Below are positions 27,177 to 36,461 of a DNA stretch of 64,000 bases, in pieces. The notes under the pieces were generated by a model. It was not told the origin of the DNA, did not search any database, and saw only the letters and a list, made by a program, of their open reading frames with translations. The translations under genes were made by a program, and so were the position numbers. The stretch lies in NCBI RefSeq assembly GCF_017874715.1, contig NZ_JAGGLR010000031.1, positions 62,001 through 126,000 of the forward strand, read 5' to 3'. Each line of letters opens with the position of its first letter. Within the stretch, counting starts at the first letter, position 1. The stretch comes from Streptomyces iranensis (GTDB taxonomy: Bacteria > Actinomycetota > Actinomycetes > Streptomycetales > Streptomycetaceae).

Positions 27177-27785
27177 ATGGATCTCAAGACGGACGACGAC
27201 GTACTCGACGCGGTGGGGCCGCGGCTTCGTGCGCTGCGTCGTGACCGCGGCATCACCCTCGCCGACCTCGCGGCGAGGACCGGCGTGTCGGAGAGCACCC
27301 TGTCCCGGCTGGAGAGCGGGCAGCGCCGGCCGACCCTGGAACTGCTGCTCCCACTGGCCCGTATCCATGACGTTCCGCTGGACGACCTCGTCGGTGCCCC
27401 GCGCACCGGCGACCCCCGGATCCACCTCAAGCCGATCAGGCGGTTCGGCATGACGTTCGTGCCCCTGTCCCGGCGACCGGGCGGTGTGCACGCGTTCAAG
27501 ATGATCATCCCCGCCGAGCCGGAACCACTCGAACCGACCCCGCAGACCCACGAAGGCTTCGAATGGCTCTACGTGCTCAACGGACGCCTGCGACTCGTGA
27601 TCGGCGAGCGCGACCTGACACTGCCACCCGGTGAGGCGGCCGAGTTCGACACGTCCTTGCCCCACTGGCTGGGCAGCGCCGACGGCGGCGTGGTGGAGCT
27701 TCTCATCCTGTTCGGCCTGCAAGGGATACGTGCGCATGTACGCACCGACCCTCATCGGCCGTCCCGGGCCGAGAGCCGACGGTGA
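27177..27785 (+). CDS. XRE-family regulator with C-terminal cupin domain
   Basis: The 202-residue protein begins with a helix-turn-helix (LRALRRDRGITLADLAARTG then VSESTLSRLESGQRRPTLEL) and continues into a cupin sensor (HEGFEWLYVLNGRLRLVIGE, LPPGEAAEFDTSLPHWLG). Such proteins sense a small ligand and repress or activate a neighbouring gene. The divergent methyltransferase is the likely target. ATG 27177 follows AAGGTGGG at a suitable distance. The PKS gene begins 115 bp downstream on the same strand, so co-transcription or read-through is possible but not shown. Confidence 0.9.
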   Translation: MDLKTDDDVLDAVGPRLRALRRDRGITLADLAARTGVSESTLSRLESGQRRPTLELLLPLARIHDVPLDDLVGAPRTGDPRIHLKPIRRFGMTFVPLSRRPGGVHAFKMIIPAEPEPLEPTPQTHEGFEWLYVLNGRLRLVIGERDLTLPPGEAAEFDTSLPHWLGSADGGVVELLILFGLQGIRAHVRTDPHRPSRAESRR

Positions 27786-27900
27786 AAGCGCGGCAACACG
27801 ACGCTCCACGCAGCCGCGGGTCCGGGCGTCCCCGTTGGCAGGCAACCGGGTGGATCGTGCCGTCGTCCTCAACGACGGGTCGCCTCAAGGAGGTCATTCG

Positions 27901-30900
27901 GTGCCTACGCACGCCGACATCGTCAAACCGCTGCCGGAACTGCTCGGGGACCACGCCCGTCGCCTCGGGGACAAGGTCTGTTTCCAGGACCGGCTCAGGC
28001 GTGTGACCTACCGGGAGCTGGAACGGAGGACCGCACGGCTGGCCGGTCACCTGGCTGCCCTCGGCCTGGCGCGCGGTGACCGGGTGGCCGTACTGCTCGG
28101 CAACCGTGTCGAGACGGTCGAGAGCCTGCTCGCTGTCACCCGGGCGAGCGGCGTGGGTGTGCCCCTGGACCCCGGGAGCCCGGAGGAGGAGCTGACCCGC
28201 TTGCTGGACGACAGCGGGGCACGGTTGCTCATCACCGACGGCGCCTGCCTGACGCGGCGGCCAACGCTGTCGATCCGGCACGGGCTGACCGTGGTGGTGG
28301 CCGAAGGTGGCGACGAGGACGGGGCCGAGAGCTCGCCTTCGTGCGCGGACGTCGAGGAGCCGGTGGACGAGGCCGGCGCAGCCGGGGGCCGGCCCGCCGT
28401 GGTGGCGGGCGGTGTTCTGCGGTACGAGGAGTTGGCGGGTACGGAGCCGCGGATGCCGGCCCGGGACGATCTCGCACTGGACGAAGTGGCCTGGCTGCTC
28501 TACACCTCGGGCTCCTCCGGCGTGCCCAAGGGCGTCCTGTCCACCCAGCGCAACCGTCTCTCGCCGATCGCGACGGGGTTCGTCGGTGTCCTGGGCCTGT
28601 CGAGACGGGACCGCGTGCTGTGGCCGCTGCCCCTCCATCACGCGATGAGTCAGGTGGTGTGCTTCCTCGGGGTGACCGCGGTGGGGGCGAGCGCGGTGCT
28701 GCTGCCCCGGTTCTCGGTGGCGGGTGTGCTCGGTGAACTGCGTCGTGGGGACGGTTCGTTCACCTTGCTCGGCGGGGTCCCGACCACGTATTCGGCGCTG
28801 CTCGACGCGGTCCGGGGCGAGGAGGGCGGCAAGGACGGCATCGGTCTCGGCGCCCCCGCGCTGCGGGGTTGTGTCAGCGGCGGTGCCGCGGCGGGGCCCG
28901 GGTTCCGCGAGTCCTTCGAGGCGATCTGCCGTGTCCCCTATCTGGAGCACTACGGCAGCACGGAGGCGGGCCCGGTCACCATGGCGGCTCCGGGCGAGGC
29001 GACGGCGTCCGGGGTGTGCGGCCGGGTGCTGCCCGGCACCCGGGTCCGGGTCGGCGGGGGCCCCGACGGCCGGGACACGGGCGAGGGCGAGCTGTGGGTC
29101 AGCGGGCCCGGGGTCATGGCCGGTTACCACGGCAGACCGGAAGCCACCGCGGAGGTACTGCGCGACGGCTGGTTCCGCACGGGTGACCTGGTCAGGATCG
29201 ATGCCTCCGGTGAACTGGCGGTCACCGGCCGGGCGAGTGACCTGATCATCCGGGGCGGGGAGAACATCCATCCCTCGGAAGTGGAGGCGGTGCTGCGGCG
29301 GCTTCCGGGGGTGGCGGACGCCGCCGTGGCCGGACGCCCGCACCCCGCCTTCGGCGAGGTGCCGGTCGGCTATCTGGTCGCCGGGCCCGGTGGCGGCGTA
29401 CTGGACAGGGGGAGCGTCCTGGCCGCCTGCCGTGCGGAACTGTCCGGCTTCAAGGTGCCGGTCGAGCTGTTCGAGGTGGCGGACATTCCCCGTACTGTCT
29501 CCGGGAAGATCCTGCGGCGGGACCTCGCCGGCTTGCCCGCGCGGGCGCTGGGCGCGGAGGCCGCCGGGAAGCCGTCGGAGGACCTGCCGGCTCTGGTGCG
29601 CGGCGAGGTGGCGGCCGTGCTCGGCTGTGCGCCTCAGGCGGTGGAGCCGAACACGGCACTGCGGGACCTGGGTATGGACTCCCTGACGGCGACGGTGCTG
29701 CGGGAGCGGTTGTCGGCGGTGACCGGCCTGCCGCTCTCCGAGGCCGTCGCCTTCGACTTTCCCACGGCCGCCGCGCTCGCCGCCCACCTCGGGGAACGGA
29801 ACGCCGCCGGGCCGGCCGGTGCCGGGCCCGTGAACCGGAGCGCGGCCCGGTCGGACGACGATCCCGTGGTGATAGTGGGGATGGCGTGCCGCTATCCCGG
29901 AGACGTGGCTTCTCCCGAGGAACTGTGGCGGCTGGTGGCCGACGGGAGGGACGCCATCGGTCCCTTCCCCACCGACCGGGGCTGGGACACCCGGGCGCTG
30001 TATGACCCGGACCCCGGGCGGCCCGGACGGACGTATGTGCGCGAGGGCGGTTTCCTCTCCGGTGCGGACCGCTTCGACCCCGGCTTCTTCGGCATCTCGC
30101 CCCGCGAGGCGCTGGCCATGGACCCGCAGCACCGGCTGCTGCTCGAAGTGGCGTGGGAGGCCTTCGAGCACGCCGGTCTCGTTCCCGCCACCCTGCGCTC
30201 CTCGCCGACCGGGGTGTACGTCGGGCTGATGTACAGCGACTACGCCCGCCGCCTGACCAGGACGCCCGAACATGTCGAGGGGTACCTCGGCCTCGGCAAC
30301 GCCGGAAGCGTCGCCTCGGGTCGTATCGCGTACACCTTCGGCCTCGAAGGACCGGCGCTCACCGTGGACACGGCGTGTTCCTCGTCCCTGGTGGCCCTGC
30401 ACCTGGCGGCCCAGGCGCTGCGCCGGGGTGAGTGTGCCTTCGCGTTGGCCGGCGGCGCCACGGTGATGTCGGGGCCCTCGTCGTTCGTGGAGTTCAGCCG
30501 TCAGCGGGCGCTGGCACCGGACGGCCGCTGCAAGGCGTTCGGCGCGTCCGCCGACGGCACGGTGTGGGCCGAGGGCGCCGGAATGCTGCTGCTGAGCCGG
30601 TTGTCCGAGGCGCGTCGCGCCGGACTTCCGGTCCTGGCCGTGGTGCGCGGCTCCGCGGTGAACCAGGACGGGGCGAGCAACGGGCTGACCGCGCCGCACG
30701 GACCGGCGCAGCAGCGGGTGATCCGGCAGGCGCTCGCGGACGCGGGGCTGAACCCTGAGGACATCGACGCGGTGGAGGCGCACGGCACCGGCACCCGGCT
30801 GGGGGACGTCATCGAGGCGGAGGCCTTCTTCGCGACGTACGGGCGCCACGCGCGGCGGCATCCCCTCCGGCTGGGCTCGGTGAAGTCGAACATCGGTCAC

Positions 30901-33900
30901 GCCCAGGCCGCCGCCGGGGTGGCCGGCGTGATCAAAATGGTGCAGGCGATGCGGTACGGCGTGCTGCCGCGCACGCTGCACGCCGACGAGCCGACCCCCC
31001 GTGTCGACTGGTCGCCGGGGCGGATCGTGCTGCTGACCCGGGCGGTGGAGTGGCCTGCGGTGAACCGCCGGCGCCGGGTGGGGGTGTCCTCCTTCGGCAT
31101 CAGTGGCACCAACGCCCATGTGGTGCTCGAAGAGCCTCCGGGCGACGGGGAGGCCGCACCGCCTGCCGTGGCGGACGGCGGGGCCGCGAGCGGCGGTGTT
31201 CCGCGGGAAGGTGCGGCTTGTCCCGGACGGGCCGCCGTGGCCTTTCCGGTGTCGGCCAGGAGCGTGCCGGGGCTGCGGGCCCAGGCACGACGGCTGTACG
31301 ACCATGTGGTCGCCGCCCCCGATACGTCCCTGGTGGACCTCGGGTACTCGCTCGCCACCACGCGTACGGCCTTCGAGCACCGGGCCGTGGTGGTGGCCCG
31401 GGACCGTGCCGAACTGCTCGGCTCACTGCGGGCCGTGGCGGAGGACGACGGCCCGCCCGGAGTGCACACGGGCACGTCCCACCACTCCGGCCCGCCGGCC
31501 CTGCTGTTCACCGGCCAGGGCAGCCAGCGCCCCGGCATGGGCCGTGAACTGTACGAGTCGCGGGATCCGCATCCGGCCTTCGCCCGTTCGCTGGACGAGT
31601 GCTGTGCCCTGCTCGACCCGCTGCTGCCGGTGCCCCTGCGGGACGTCATGTTCGCCGGGCCCGGTACGGAGACGGGTGCGCTGCTGCAGACGACCCGGTT
31701 CGCGCAGCCGGCGCTCTTCGCCCTGGAGACGGCCCTGTTCCGGCAGTTCGAGGCCTGGGGGGTACGCCCCGGTCCGGTGGCCGGGCACTCGGTGGGGGAG
31801 GTGACGGCGGCCCATGTCGCCGGGGTGTTGTCCCTCGCGGACGCGTGCACACTGGTGGCGGCCCGAGGCCGGCTGATGGACGCGCTGCCCGCGGGCGGCG
31901 CGATGGCGGCTGTGGCCGCCGGCGCGGACGAGGTTGCCGCCCACCTCGCCGAGACCGGGTGTGCGGTGGAGATCGCCGCGGTCAACGGGCCCGCCTCGGT
32001 GGTCGTCTCCGGCGACGAGGCGGCGGTGCGGGAGACCGCCGCGTACTTCCGGAAGCGGGGCCGTTCGGTGAAGGCGCTGCGGGTCGGCCATGCCTTCCAC
32101 TCCGCTCGGATGGAGCCCGTGCTGGCCGACTTCGCGGACGTGGTCCGGCGTCTGTCCTTCGCCGCGCCGCGGCTGCCTCTGCTCACCGCCGTGGCGGGCC
32201 GGGCGGCCACCGACGAGGAGCTGTGCACACCGGAGTTCTGGGTGGACCATGTCCGCCGTCCGGTCCGCTTCGCCGATTCGGTGGCGCACCTGGGCGAGCG
32301 AGGCGCGGCACACTACGTCGAACTGGGGCCGGACGGGGTGCTCACCGGCCTGGTACGGGATTGCCTCGCCGCGTCCGGACCGGCCCCGGCCAACCCGGCC
32401 CCGGCCAACCCGGACGCGGGCGAGGCGGGCGGCGGCGAGCGGGGCCCGGCACCGCTGGTCCTGCCGACTCTGCGCGGGACGCGGCCGGAAGCGGACGCCC
32501 TGCTCGACACGCTGGCCGCGCTGCACGCCCACGGCGTGCCCGTCGACTGGCGGGCCGTCTTCGCCGGGCGCGGCGGGCGGCGCGTCGCACTGCCCACGTA
32601 CGCCTTCCAGCGCCGCCGGTACTGGCTGGAGGCCGCCCCGGGGGATCCGCCCGGGTCCCCGACGGCCGAGCCCGCCCATCCGTTCCTGCGGTCGTCCACC
32701 CGCACGGCCGACGACGACGGGTTGCTGCTGAGCGCGGTGCTCTCGGCGCGCGAACAGCCGTGGCTTGCCGATCATGTGGTGGCTGGGGAGACCTTGCTGC
32801 CGGCGACCGCTTTCGTCGACATGGCCCTGCACGCCGGTGAGCTGGCGGGCGCGGCAGTCCTGGACGAGCTCGTCCTGACCGCGCCGCTGCCGTTGCCCTC
32901 GGACGGTGCTGTCGCCTTGCAGGTGAAGGTGGCGGGGGCGGACGCCGCGGGACGGCGGGCCGTGTTCTTCCACTCCCGGCCGCACACCGCGGCGGGTGAT
33001 GAGCCCTGGCTCCGGAACGCCGTCGGCACTCTTTCCCCGGCGCGGCCGCCCGCGGACCGGGAAGCGGCCGCCGCCGGGACCGGCGGCGTGCCCCGGCCGC
33101 ACGCGTCCTGGCCGCCGGAGGCGGCGGTGCCTCTGAGTGCCGACGGTCCGGGGTACGGACCGTATGAGCGACTGGCCGCCAACGGGCTGCGTTACGGTCC
33201 CGCCTTCCGGGGCATGCGGGCCGCCTGGCGGCACGGGGAGGAGTTGTACGCCGACGTCGCGCTGCCCGAAGCGGCCCGGGAGCCGCGCCCGGACGCGGAC
33301 GGCCCGCAGTTCGTCCTGCATCCCGCACTGCTCGACGCGGCGCTGCACGCCCTGGCCCTGGACGGGCTCGGCAGAGACGGTTCCGGGGCAGTCGGCCCGG
33401 CGGCGGTCGGTGGGTTGTCCCTGCCGTTCGCCTTCAGCGGAGTGCGCGTGCACACCACCGGCGTACGGCGCTTGCGGGTACGGGTGGCCCCCGGGCCCGA
33501 CGGGCAGGCCGGAGTGGAGCTGACCGACGAGACGGGCTCACCGGTGGCGACGGTCCGTTCGCTGACGCTCCGGCCCCTGCCGCGTACCGGCTCAAGCCCG
33601 GCGGACGCGGTCACCGGCGCTCTCCACGGGGCGGTCACCGGTGCTCTCCACGGGGCGGTCACCGGCGCTCTCCACCGGACTGACTGGGTGCCGCTGACCG
33701 AGCCGCCCGCACCCGTGGCGCCGCCCCGCTGGGGGGTTCTGGGCACGGCGGGCACACGGCTGGTGGACGCCCTCGCGCCCCCGGGTTCCGGCGTCCCGGT
33801 GTATCGCGGCCCGGCGGCGTGCGACGCGTCGTCGGCCGTCGTCGTGGCACCCTGCCCACCGCCTGACCCGACCGGCGGCGCGCAGGATCGGGCCGCCGGG

Positions 33901-36423
33901 TTGCTGCGGGCAGCGGACCGGGCGCTGGGGCTCGTACAGGAGTGGCTCGCCGAACCGCATCTGTCCCGCTCCCGGCTCGTCCTCGTGACGTCCGGTGCCG
34001 TCACTTCGGCCGACGACGGTTTCCCCACGGACGGTGCCGCCGGTCGCGGGAGTGACGGCCGGTCCGGCGAGACAGCGTCCGTACCAGTGCACACACCGGT
34101 GTGGGGTCTGGTCCGCTCGGCCCTGCGCGAAAACCCGGGCCGCTTCGCCCTGATCGACGTGGACGGACACCCCGACTCCTGGAGTGCCCTGCCCGCCCTG
34201 CTGGCCGCCTCGGTACCGGAGGCAGCCGTACGCCGGGGGACGGCATATGTGCCGAAGCTGGTGCCACTGGCCAGGGCGGCACCGGAGCCGCGGAAGCGAC
34301 GGCCGCTCGACCCGGAGGGCACAGTCCTGGTCACCGGCGGCACCGGTTCCCTGGGCATGCTGGTGGCGCGGCACCTGGTCACCGCCCACGGCGTCCGTCA
34401 TCTGCTGCTCGCGGGCCGGCGCGGGCCGGACGCTCCGGGGGCCCGGGAACTCGTCGCGGAGCTGCGTGAGGCGGGCGCCCAGGTGACCGTTCACGCCTGT
34501 GACGTCGCGGACCGGACCGCGCTCGCCGCCCTGCTCGACGCGGTACCGGCGGCCCACCCGCTGACCGGCGTCGTGCACGCCGCGGGGGTGCTGGACGACT
34601 GCGTCGTCACGGCGCTCACCACCGACCGTCTGAGACGGGTGCTGCGCCCCAAGGCGGACACCGCTCTCGCTCTGCACGAACTGACCCGCGGTCACGACTT
34701 GGCCGTGTTCGCGCTGTTCTCCTCGGTGGCGGGTACCTTCGGCTCCGCGGGCCAGGCCAACTACGCCGCGGCCAACTGCGTGCTGGACGCCCTGGCACGG
34801 CACCGCCGTCGGCTCGGACTGCCCGGTACGTCGATCGCCTGGGGCCCCTGGCGGCAGGACGACGGCATGATGGCGCACCTCGGCGACGCGGACCGGCAGC
34901 GGATGGCCCGTTCCGGGTTCGACCCGCTCGGACCGGAAGAGGGCCTGGTCCTCTTCGACGCCGCCGTGGCCGGTGACGAACCCGTGGTGGTGGCGGCCCG
35001 CCTCGCCCCGGCCGCTCTCCACGGTGGCGAACCAGCCGCTCTCCACGGCGGCGAAACGGCGGCGGACCGGCTCCGAACCCCCGCCGCCGACGCGGGCGAC
35101 AGGGGCGGGGACCGGCTGGGCCGGGCGTTGGCGGCCGCTTCCCCCGGCGAGCGGGGCGGGGTGCTGCTCACGAAGGTCCGGACCCTGGCGGCCCGCGTCC
35201 TCGGCCACGCGGAGGAGGCCACCGAGATCGATGAGGACGCCCTGCTGGCGGACCTGGGGCTGGACTCCCTGGCCGCGGTCGAATTGCGCAATGAGCTCGC
35301 GGCGTGGATGGGGCTGGCACTGCCCTCCACGCTGCTGTTCGACTTCCCGACGCCGCGCGCCCTCGCCACCGAGCTGACGCGGCGGTACGTCGCCGAGGCA
35401 CCTCCTGCTGACGCCACGTCCGACGGCCCGGCACGGCCGGAGGCCGTCGGCCCTCCGGGCTCCCCGGGCCGACCGGCGGACGCCGGAGCGGTGGGCGGTC
35501 CGGAGGCTGGTCCGGAGGACAATCAGGAGGGCGGTCCGGAGAGCGGTCCGGAGGCGGGCGCTCCGCCGGACGCCCGGGTGCGGACCGCCGACGCACCGCA
35601 CACCGGGGGAGCTCCGGACTCCCTGGGCGCGCTCTTCCGCGCCGCATGTGCCCGGGGACAGAGCTGGGACGGCATGGCGCTCCTCACCATCGCCGCGCGC
35701 CTGCGCCCGGTCTTCGACAGCACCGGGGCGCCCGGCGCGACGCGCGAACCCGTCATGCTCGCGGCGGGCGGCACGGGGGCCCGGCTGGTCTGCTGCCCCG
35801 CGCTCAGCGCCGTGTCCGGACCGCAGGAGTACGCGCGCCTCGGTGCCGGGCTGCGCGGCCTGCGGCCGGTCTCCGCGGTGTGGCACCCGGGGTTCGAGCC
35901 CGGAGAGGCTCTGCCCGCCACACTGGACGCTCTCGTCACCGCCCAGGCCATCGCCGTCCGCGCGGCCGCGGCCGAAGGCCCCCTGGTACTGCTGGGGCGG
36001 TCGGCCGGTGGCTGGGTGGCCCATGCCGTGGCCGAGCGGCTGGAGTCCGAGGGCGCCGCCCCGGCGGCCGTCGTCCTGGTGGACACCTATCCCCCCGGTC
36101 AAGGCGACCGGGGTCAGGCGCTCTCCGCGATGACGTCGGACATGCTGCGCCGGGCGGCGGAATTCGCCTCTGCCGGCCCCGACCGGCTCACCGCCATGGC
36201 CGGATACTTCGAGCTCTTCAGCGGCTGGAAACCCGCGCCGCTCGCCTGTCCCACCCTGTACGTACGGGCCCGCGACCCACTGCCCGGCGCCGAACCCGCC
36301 CCGGACTGGAGCCTGCCGCACGCCGAGGTCACCGTGGACGGGGACCACTTCACCATGCTGGAGGAGCACGCCCGTACCACCGCGCTCGCCATCCACCAGT
36401 GGCTGAGGGCCCGCCTGGTCTGA
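27901..36423 (+). CDS. Stand-alone type I polyketide synthase: CoA ligase-ACP-KS-AT-DH-KR-ACP-TE
   Basis: The 2840-residue protein is a self-contained loading plus extension assembly. Domains: acyl-CoA ligase/adenylation (about 1-545; LLYTSGSSGVPKGVL near 198, KILRRD near 537); ACP (Ser594 in LGMDSL); ketosynthase (about 653-1080; Cys826 in DTACSSS, His961, His1000); acyltransferase (Ser1297 in GHSVGE, HAFH at 1397-1400, indicating malonyl-CoA); dehydratase (His1625 in HVVAGETLLP, Asp1812); ketoreductase (TGGTGSLG; LDD motif of B-type; Tyr2288); ACP (Ser2456); thioesterase (Ser2701 in GRSAGG, DGDHFTMLE). There is no enoylreductase. The expected product of one cycle is an activated acid extended by two carbons and reduced to a 2,3-alkene, then released; iteration is possible. 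GTG 27901 is chosen because AAGGAGGT lies just upstream. Starter acid is unknown. Confidence 0.93.
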   Translation: MPTHADIVKPLPELLGDHARRLGDKVCFQDRLRRVTYRELERRTARLAGHLAALGLARGDRVAVLLGNRVETVESLLAVTRASGVGVPLDPGSPEEELTRLLDDSGARLLITDGACLTRRPTLSIRHGLTVVVAEGGDEDGAESSPSCADVEEPVDEAGAAGGRPAVVAGGVLRYEELAGTEPRMPARDDLALDEVAWLLYTSGSSGVPKGVLSTQRNRLSPIATGFVGVLGLSRRDRVLWPLPLHHAMSQVVCFLGVTAVGASAVLLPRFSVAGVLGELRRGDGSFTLLGGVPTTYSALLDAVRGEEGGKDGIGLGAPALRGCVSGGAAAGPGFRESFEAICRVPYLEHYGSTEAGPVTMAAPGEATASGVCGRVLPGTRVRVGGGPDGRDTGEGELWVSGPGVMAGYHGRPEATAEVLRDGWFRTGDLVRIDASGELAVTGRASDLIIRGGENIHPSEVEAVLRRLPGVADAAVAGRPHPAFGEVPVGYLVAGPGGGVLDRGSVLAACRAELSGFKVPVELFEVADIPRTVSGKILRRDLAGLPARALGAEAAGKPSEDLPALVRGEVAAVLGCAPQAVEPNTALRDLGMDSLTATVLRERLSAVTGLPLSEAVAFDFPTAAALAAHLGERNAAGPAGAGPVNRSAARSDDDPVVIVGMACRYPGDVASPEELWRLVADGRDAIGPFPTDRGWDTRALYDPDPGRPGRTYVREGGFLSGADRFDPGFFGISPREALAMDPQHRLLLEVAWEAFEHAGLVPATLRSSPTGVYVGLMYSDYARRLTRTPEHVEGYLGLGNAGSVASGRIAYTFGLEGPALTVDTACSSSLVALHLAAQALRRGECAFALAGGATVMSGPSSFVEFSRQRALAPDGRCKAFGASADGTVWAEGAGMLLLSRLSEARRAGLPVLAVVRGSAVNQDGASNGLTAPHGPAQQRVIRQALADAGLNPEDIDAVEAHGTGTRLGDVIEAEAFFATYGRHARRHPLRLGSVKSNIGHAQAAAGVAGVIKMVQAMRYGVLPRTLHADEPTPRVDWSPGRIVLLTRAVEWPAVNRRRRVGVSSFGISGTNAHVVLEEPPGDGEAAPPAVADGGAASGGVPREGAACPGRAAVAFPVSARSVPGLRAQARRLYDHVVAAPDTSLVDLGYSLATTRTAFEHRAVVVARDRAELLGSLRAVAEDDGPPGVHTGTSHHSGPPALLFTGQGSQRPGMGRELYESRDPHPAFARSLDECCALLDPLLPVPLRDVMFAGPGTETGALLQTTRFAQPALFALETALFRQFEAWGVRPGPVAGHSVGEVTAAHVAGVLSLADACTLVAARGRLMDALPAGGAMAAVAAGADEVAAHLAETGCAVEIAAVNGPASVVVSGDEAAVRETAAYFRKRGRSVKALRVGHAFHSARMEPVLADFADVVRRLSFAAPRLPLLTAVAGRAATDEELCTPEFWVDHVRRPVRFADSVAHLGERGAAHYVELGPDGVLTGLVRDCLAASGPAPANPAPANPDAGEAGGGERGPAPLVLPTLRGTRPEADALLDTLAALHAHGVPVDWRAVFAGRGGRRVALPTYAFQRRRYWLEAAPGDPPGSPTAEPAHPFLRSSTRTADDDGLLLSAVLSAREQPWLADHVVAGETLLPATAFVDMALHAGELAGAAVLDELVLTAPLPLPSDGAVALQVKVAGADAAGRRAVFFHSRPHTAAGDEPWLRNAVGTLSPARPPADREAAAAGTGGVPRPHASWPPEAAVPLSADGPGYGPYERLAANGLRYGPAFRGMRAAWRHGEELYADVALPEAAREPRPDADGPQFVLHPALLDAALHALALDGLGRDGSGAVGPAAVGGLSLPFAFSGVRVHTTGVRRLRVRVAPGPDGQAGVELTDETGSPVATVRSLTLRPLPRTGSSPADAVTGALHGAVTGALHGAVTGALHRTDWVPLTEPPAPVAPPRWGVLGTAGTRLVDALAPPGSGVPVYRGPAACDASSAVVVAPCPPPDPTGGAQDRAAGLLRAADRALGLVQEWLAEPHLSRSRLVLVTSGAVTSADDGFPTDGAAGRGSDGRSGETASVPVHTPVWGLVRSALRENPGRFALIDVDGHPDSWSALPALLAASVPEAAVRRGTAYVPKLVPLARAAPEPRKRRPLDPEGTVLVTGGTGSLGMLVARHLVTAHGVRHLLLAGRRGPDAPGARELVAELREAGAQVTVHACDVADRTALAALLDAVPAAHPLTGVVHAAGVLDDCVVTALTTDRLRRVLRPKADTALALHELTRGHDLAVFALFSSVAGTFGSAGQANYAAANCVLDALARHRRRLGLPGTSIAWGPWRQDDGMMAHLGDADRQRMARSGFDPLGPEEGLVLFDAAVAGDEPVVVAARLAPAALHGGEPAALHGGETAADRLRTPAADAGDRGGDRLGRALAAASPGERGGVLLTKVRTLAARVLGHAEEATEIDEDALLADLGLDSLAAVELRNELAAWMGLALPSTLLFDFPTPRALATELTRRYVAEAPPADATSDGPARPEAVGPPGSPGRPADAGAVGGPEAGPEDNQEGGPESGPEAGAPPDARVRTADAPHTGGAPDSLGALFRAACARGQSWDGMALLTIAARLRPVFDSTGAPGATREPVMLAAGGTGARLVCCPALSAVSGPQEYARLGAGLRGLRPVSAVWHPGFEPGEALPATLDALVTAQAIAVRAAAAEGPLVLLGRSAGGWVAHAVAERLESEGAAPAAVVLVDTYPPGQGDRGQALSAMTSDMLRRAAEFASAGPDRLTAMAGYFELFSGWKPAPLACPTLYVRARDPLPGAEPAPDWSLPHAEVTVDGDHFTMLEEHARTTALAIHQWLRARLV
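32386..32415 (+). repeat. In-frame 15-bp tandem repeat in PKS AT-DH linker
   Basis: A 15-bp unit encoding PAPAN is repeated twice after the acyltransferase domain of the PKS, giving PAPANPAPANPDAG. It lies in a low-complexity interdomain linker and is in frame, so it lengthens the linker without breaking the protein. Confidence 0.6.
33607..33678 (+). repeat. In-frame 24-bp tandem repeat, three copies, in PKS DH-KR linker
   Basis: GCGGTCACCGGCGCTCTCCA plus four bases is repeated three times (33607-33630, 33631-33654, 33655-33678) with one or two mismatches, encoding AVTGALHG in tandem. It sits just after the dehydratase domain in the structural linker. The word CGCTCTCCACGG recurs in another repeat near the end of the ketoreductase. 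Confidence 0.8.
35011..35055 (+). repeat. In-frame 24-bp tandem repeat in PKS KR-ACP linker
   Basis: The unit GCCGCTCTCCACGGTGGCGA (plus AACCA-like end) occurs twice, encoding AALHGGEP then AALHGGET. It shares the core CGCTCTCCACGG with the repeat at 33607-33678, although the two lie about 1.4 kb apart in different interdomain linkers. Confidence 0.7.
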
Positions 36424-36461
36424 GGACGCCCGGGGCGGGACGGGCTGTGCTGTGCTGTGCG

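Noticed and set aside
27703..31380. A 1225-codon open frame on the minus strand opposite the PKS
   Set aside because: It mirrors the PKS codons, has no recognisable domain and is a product of high GC at third positions; the plus-strand frame has every catalytic motif.
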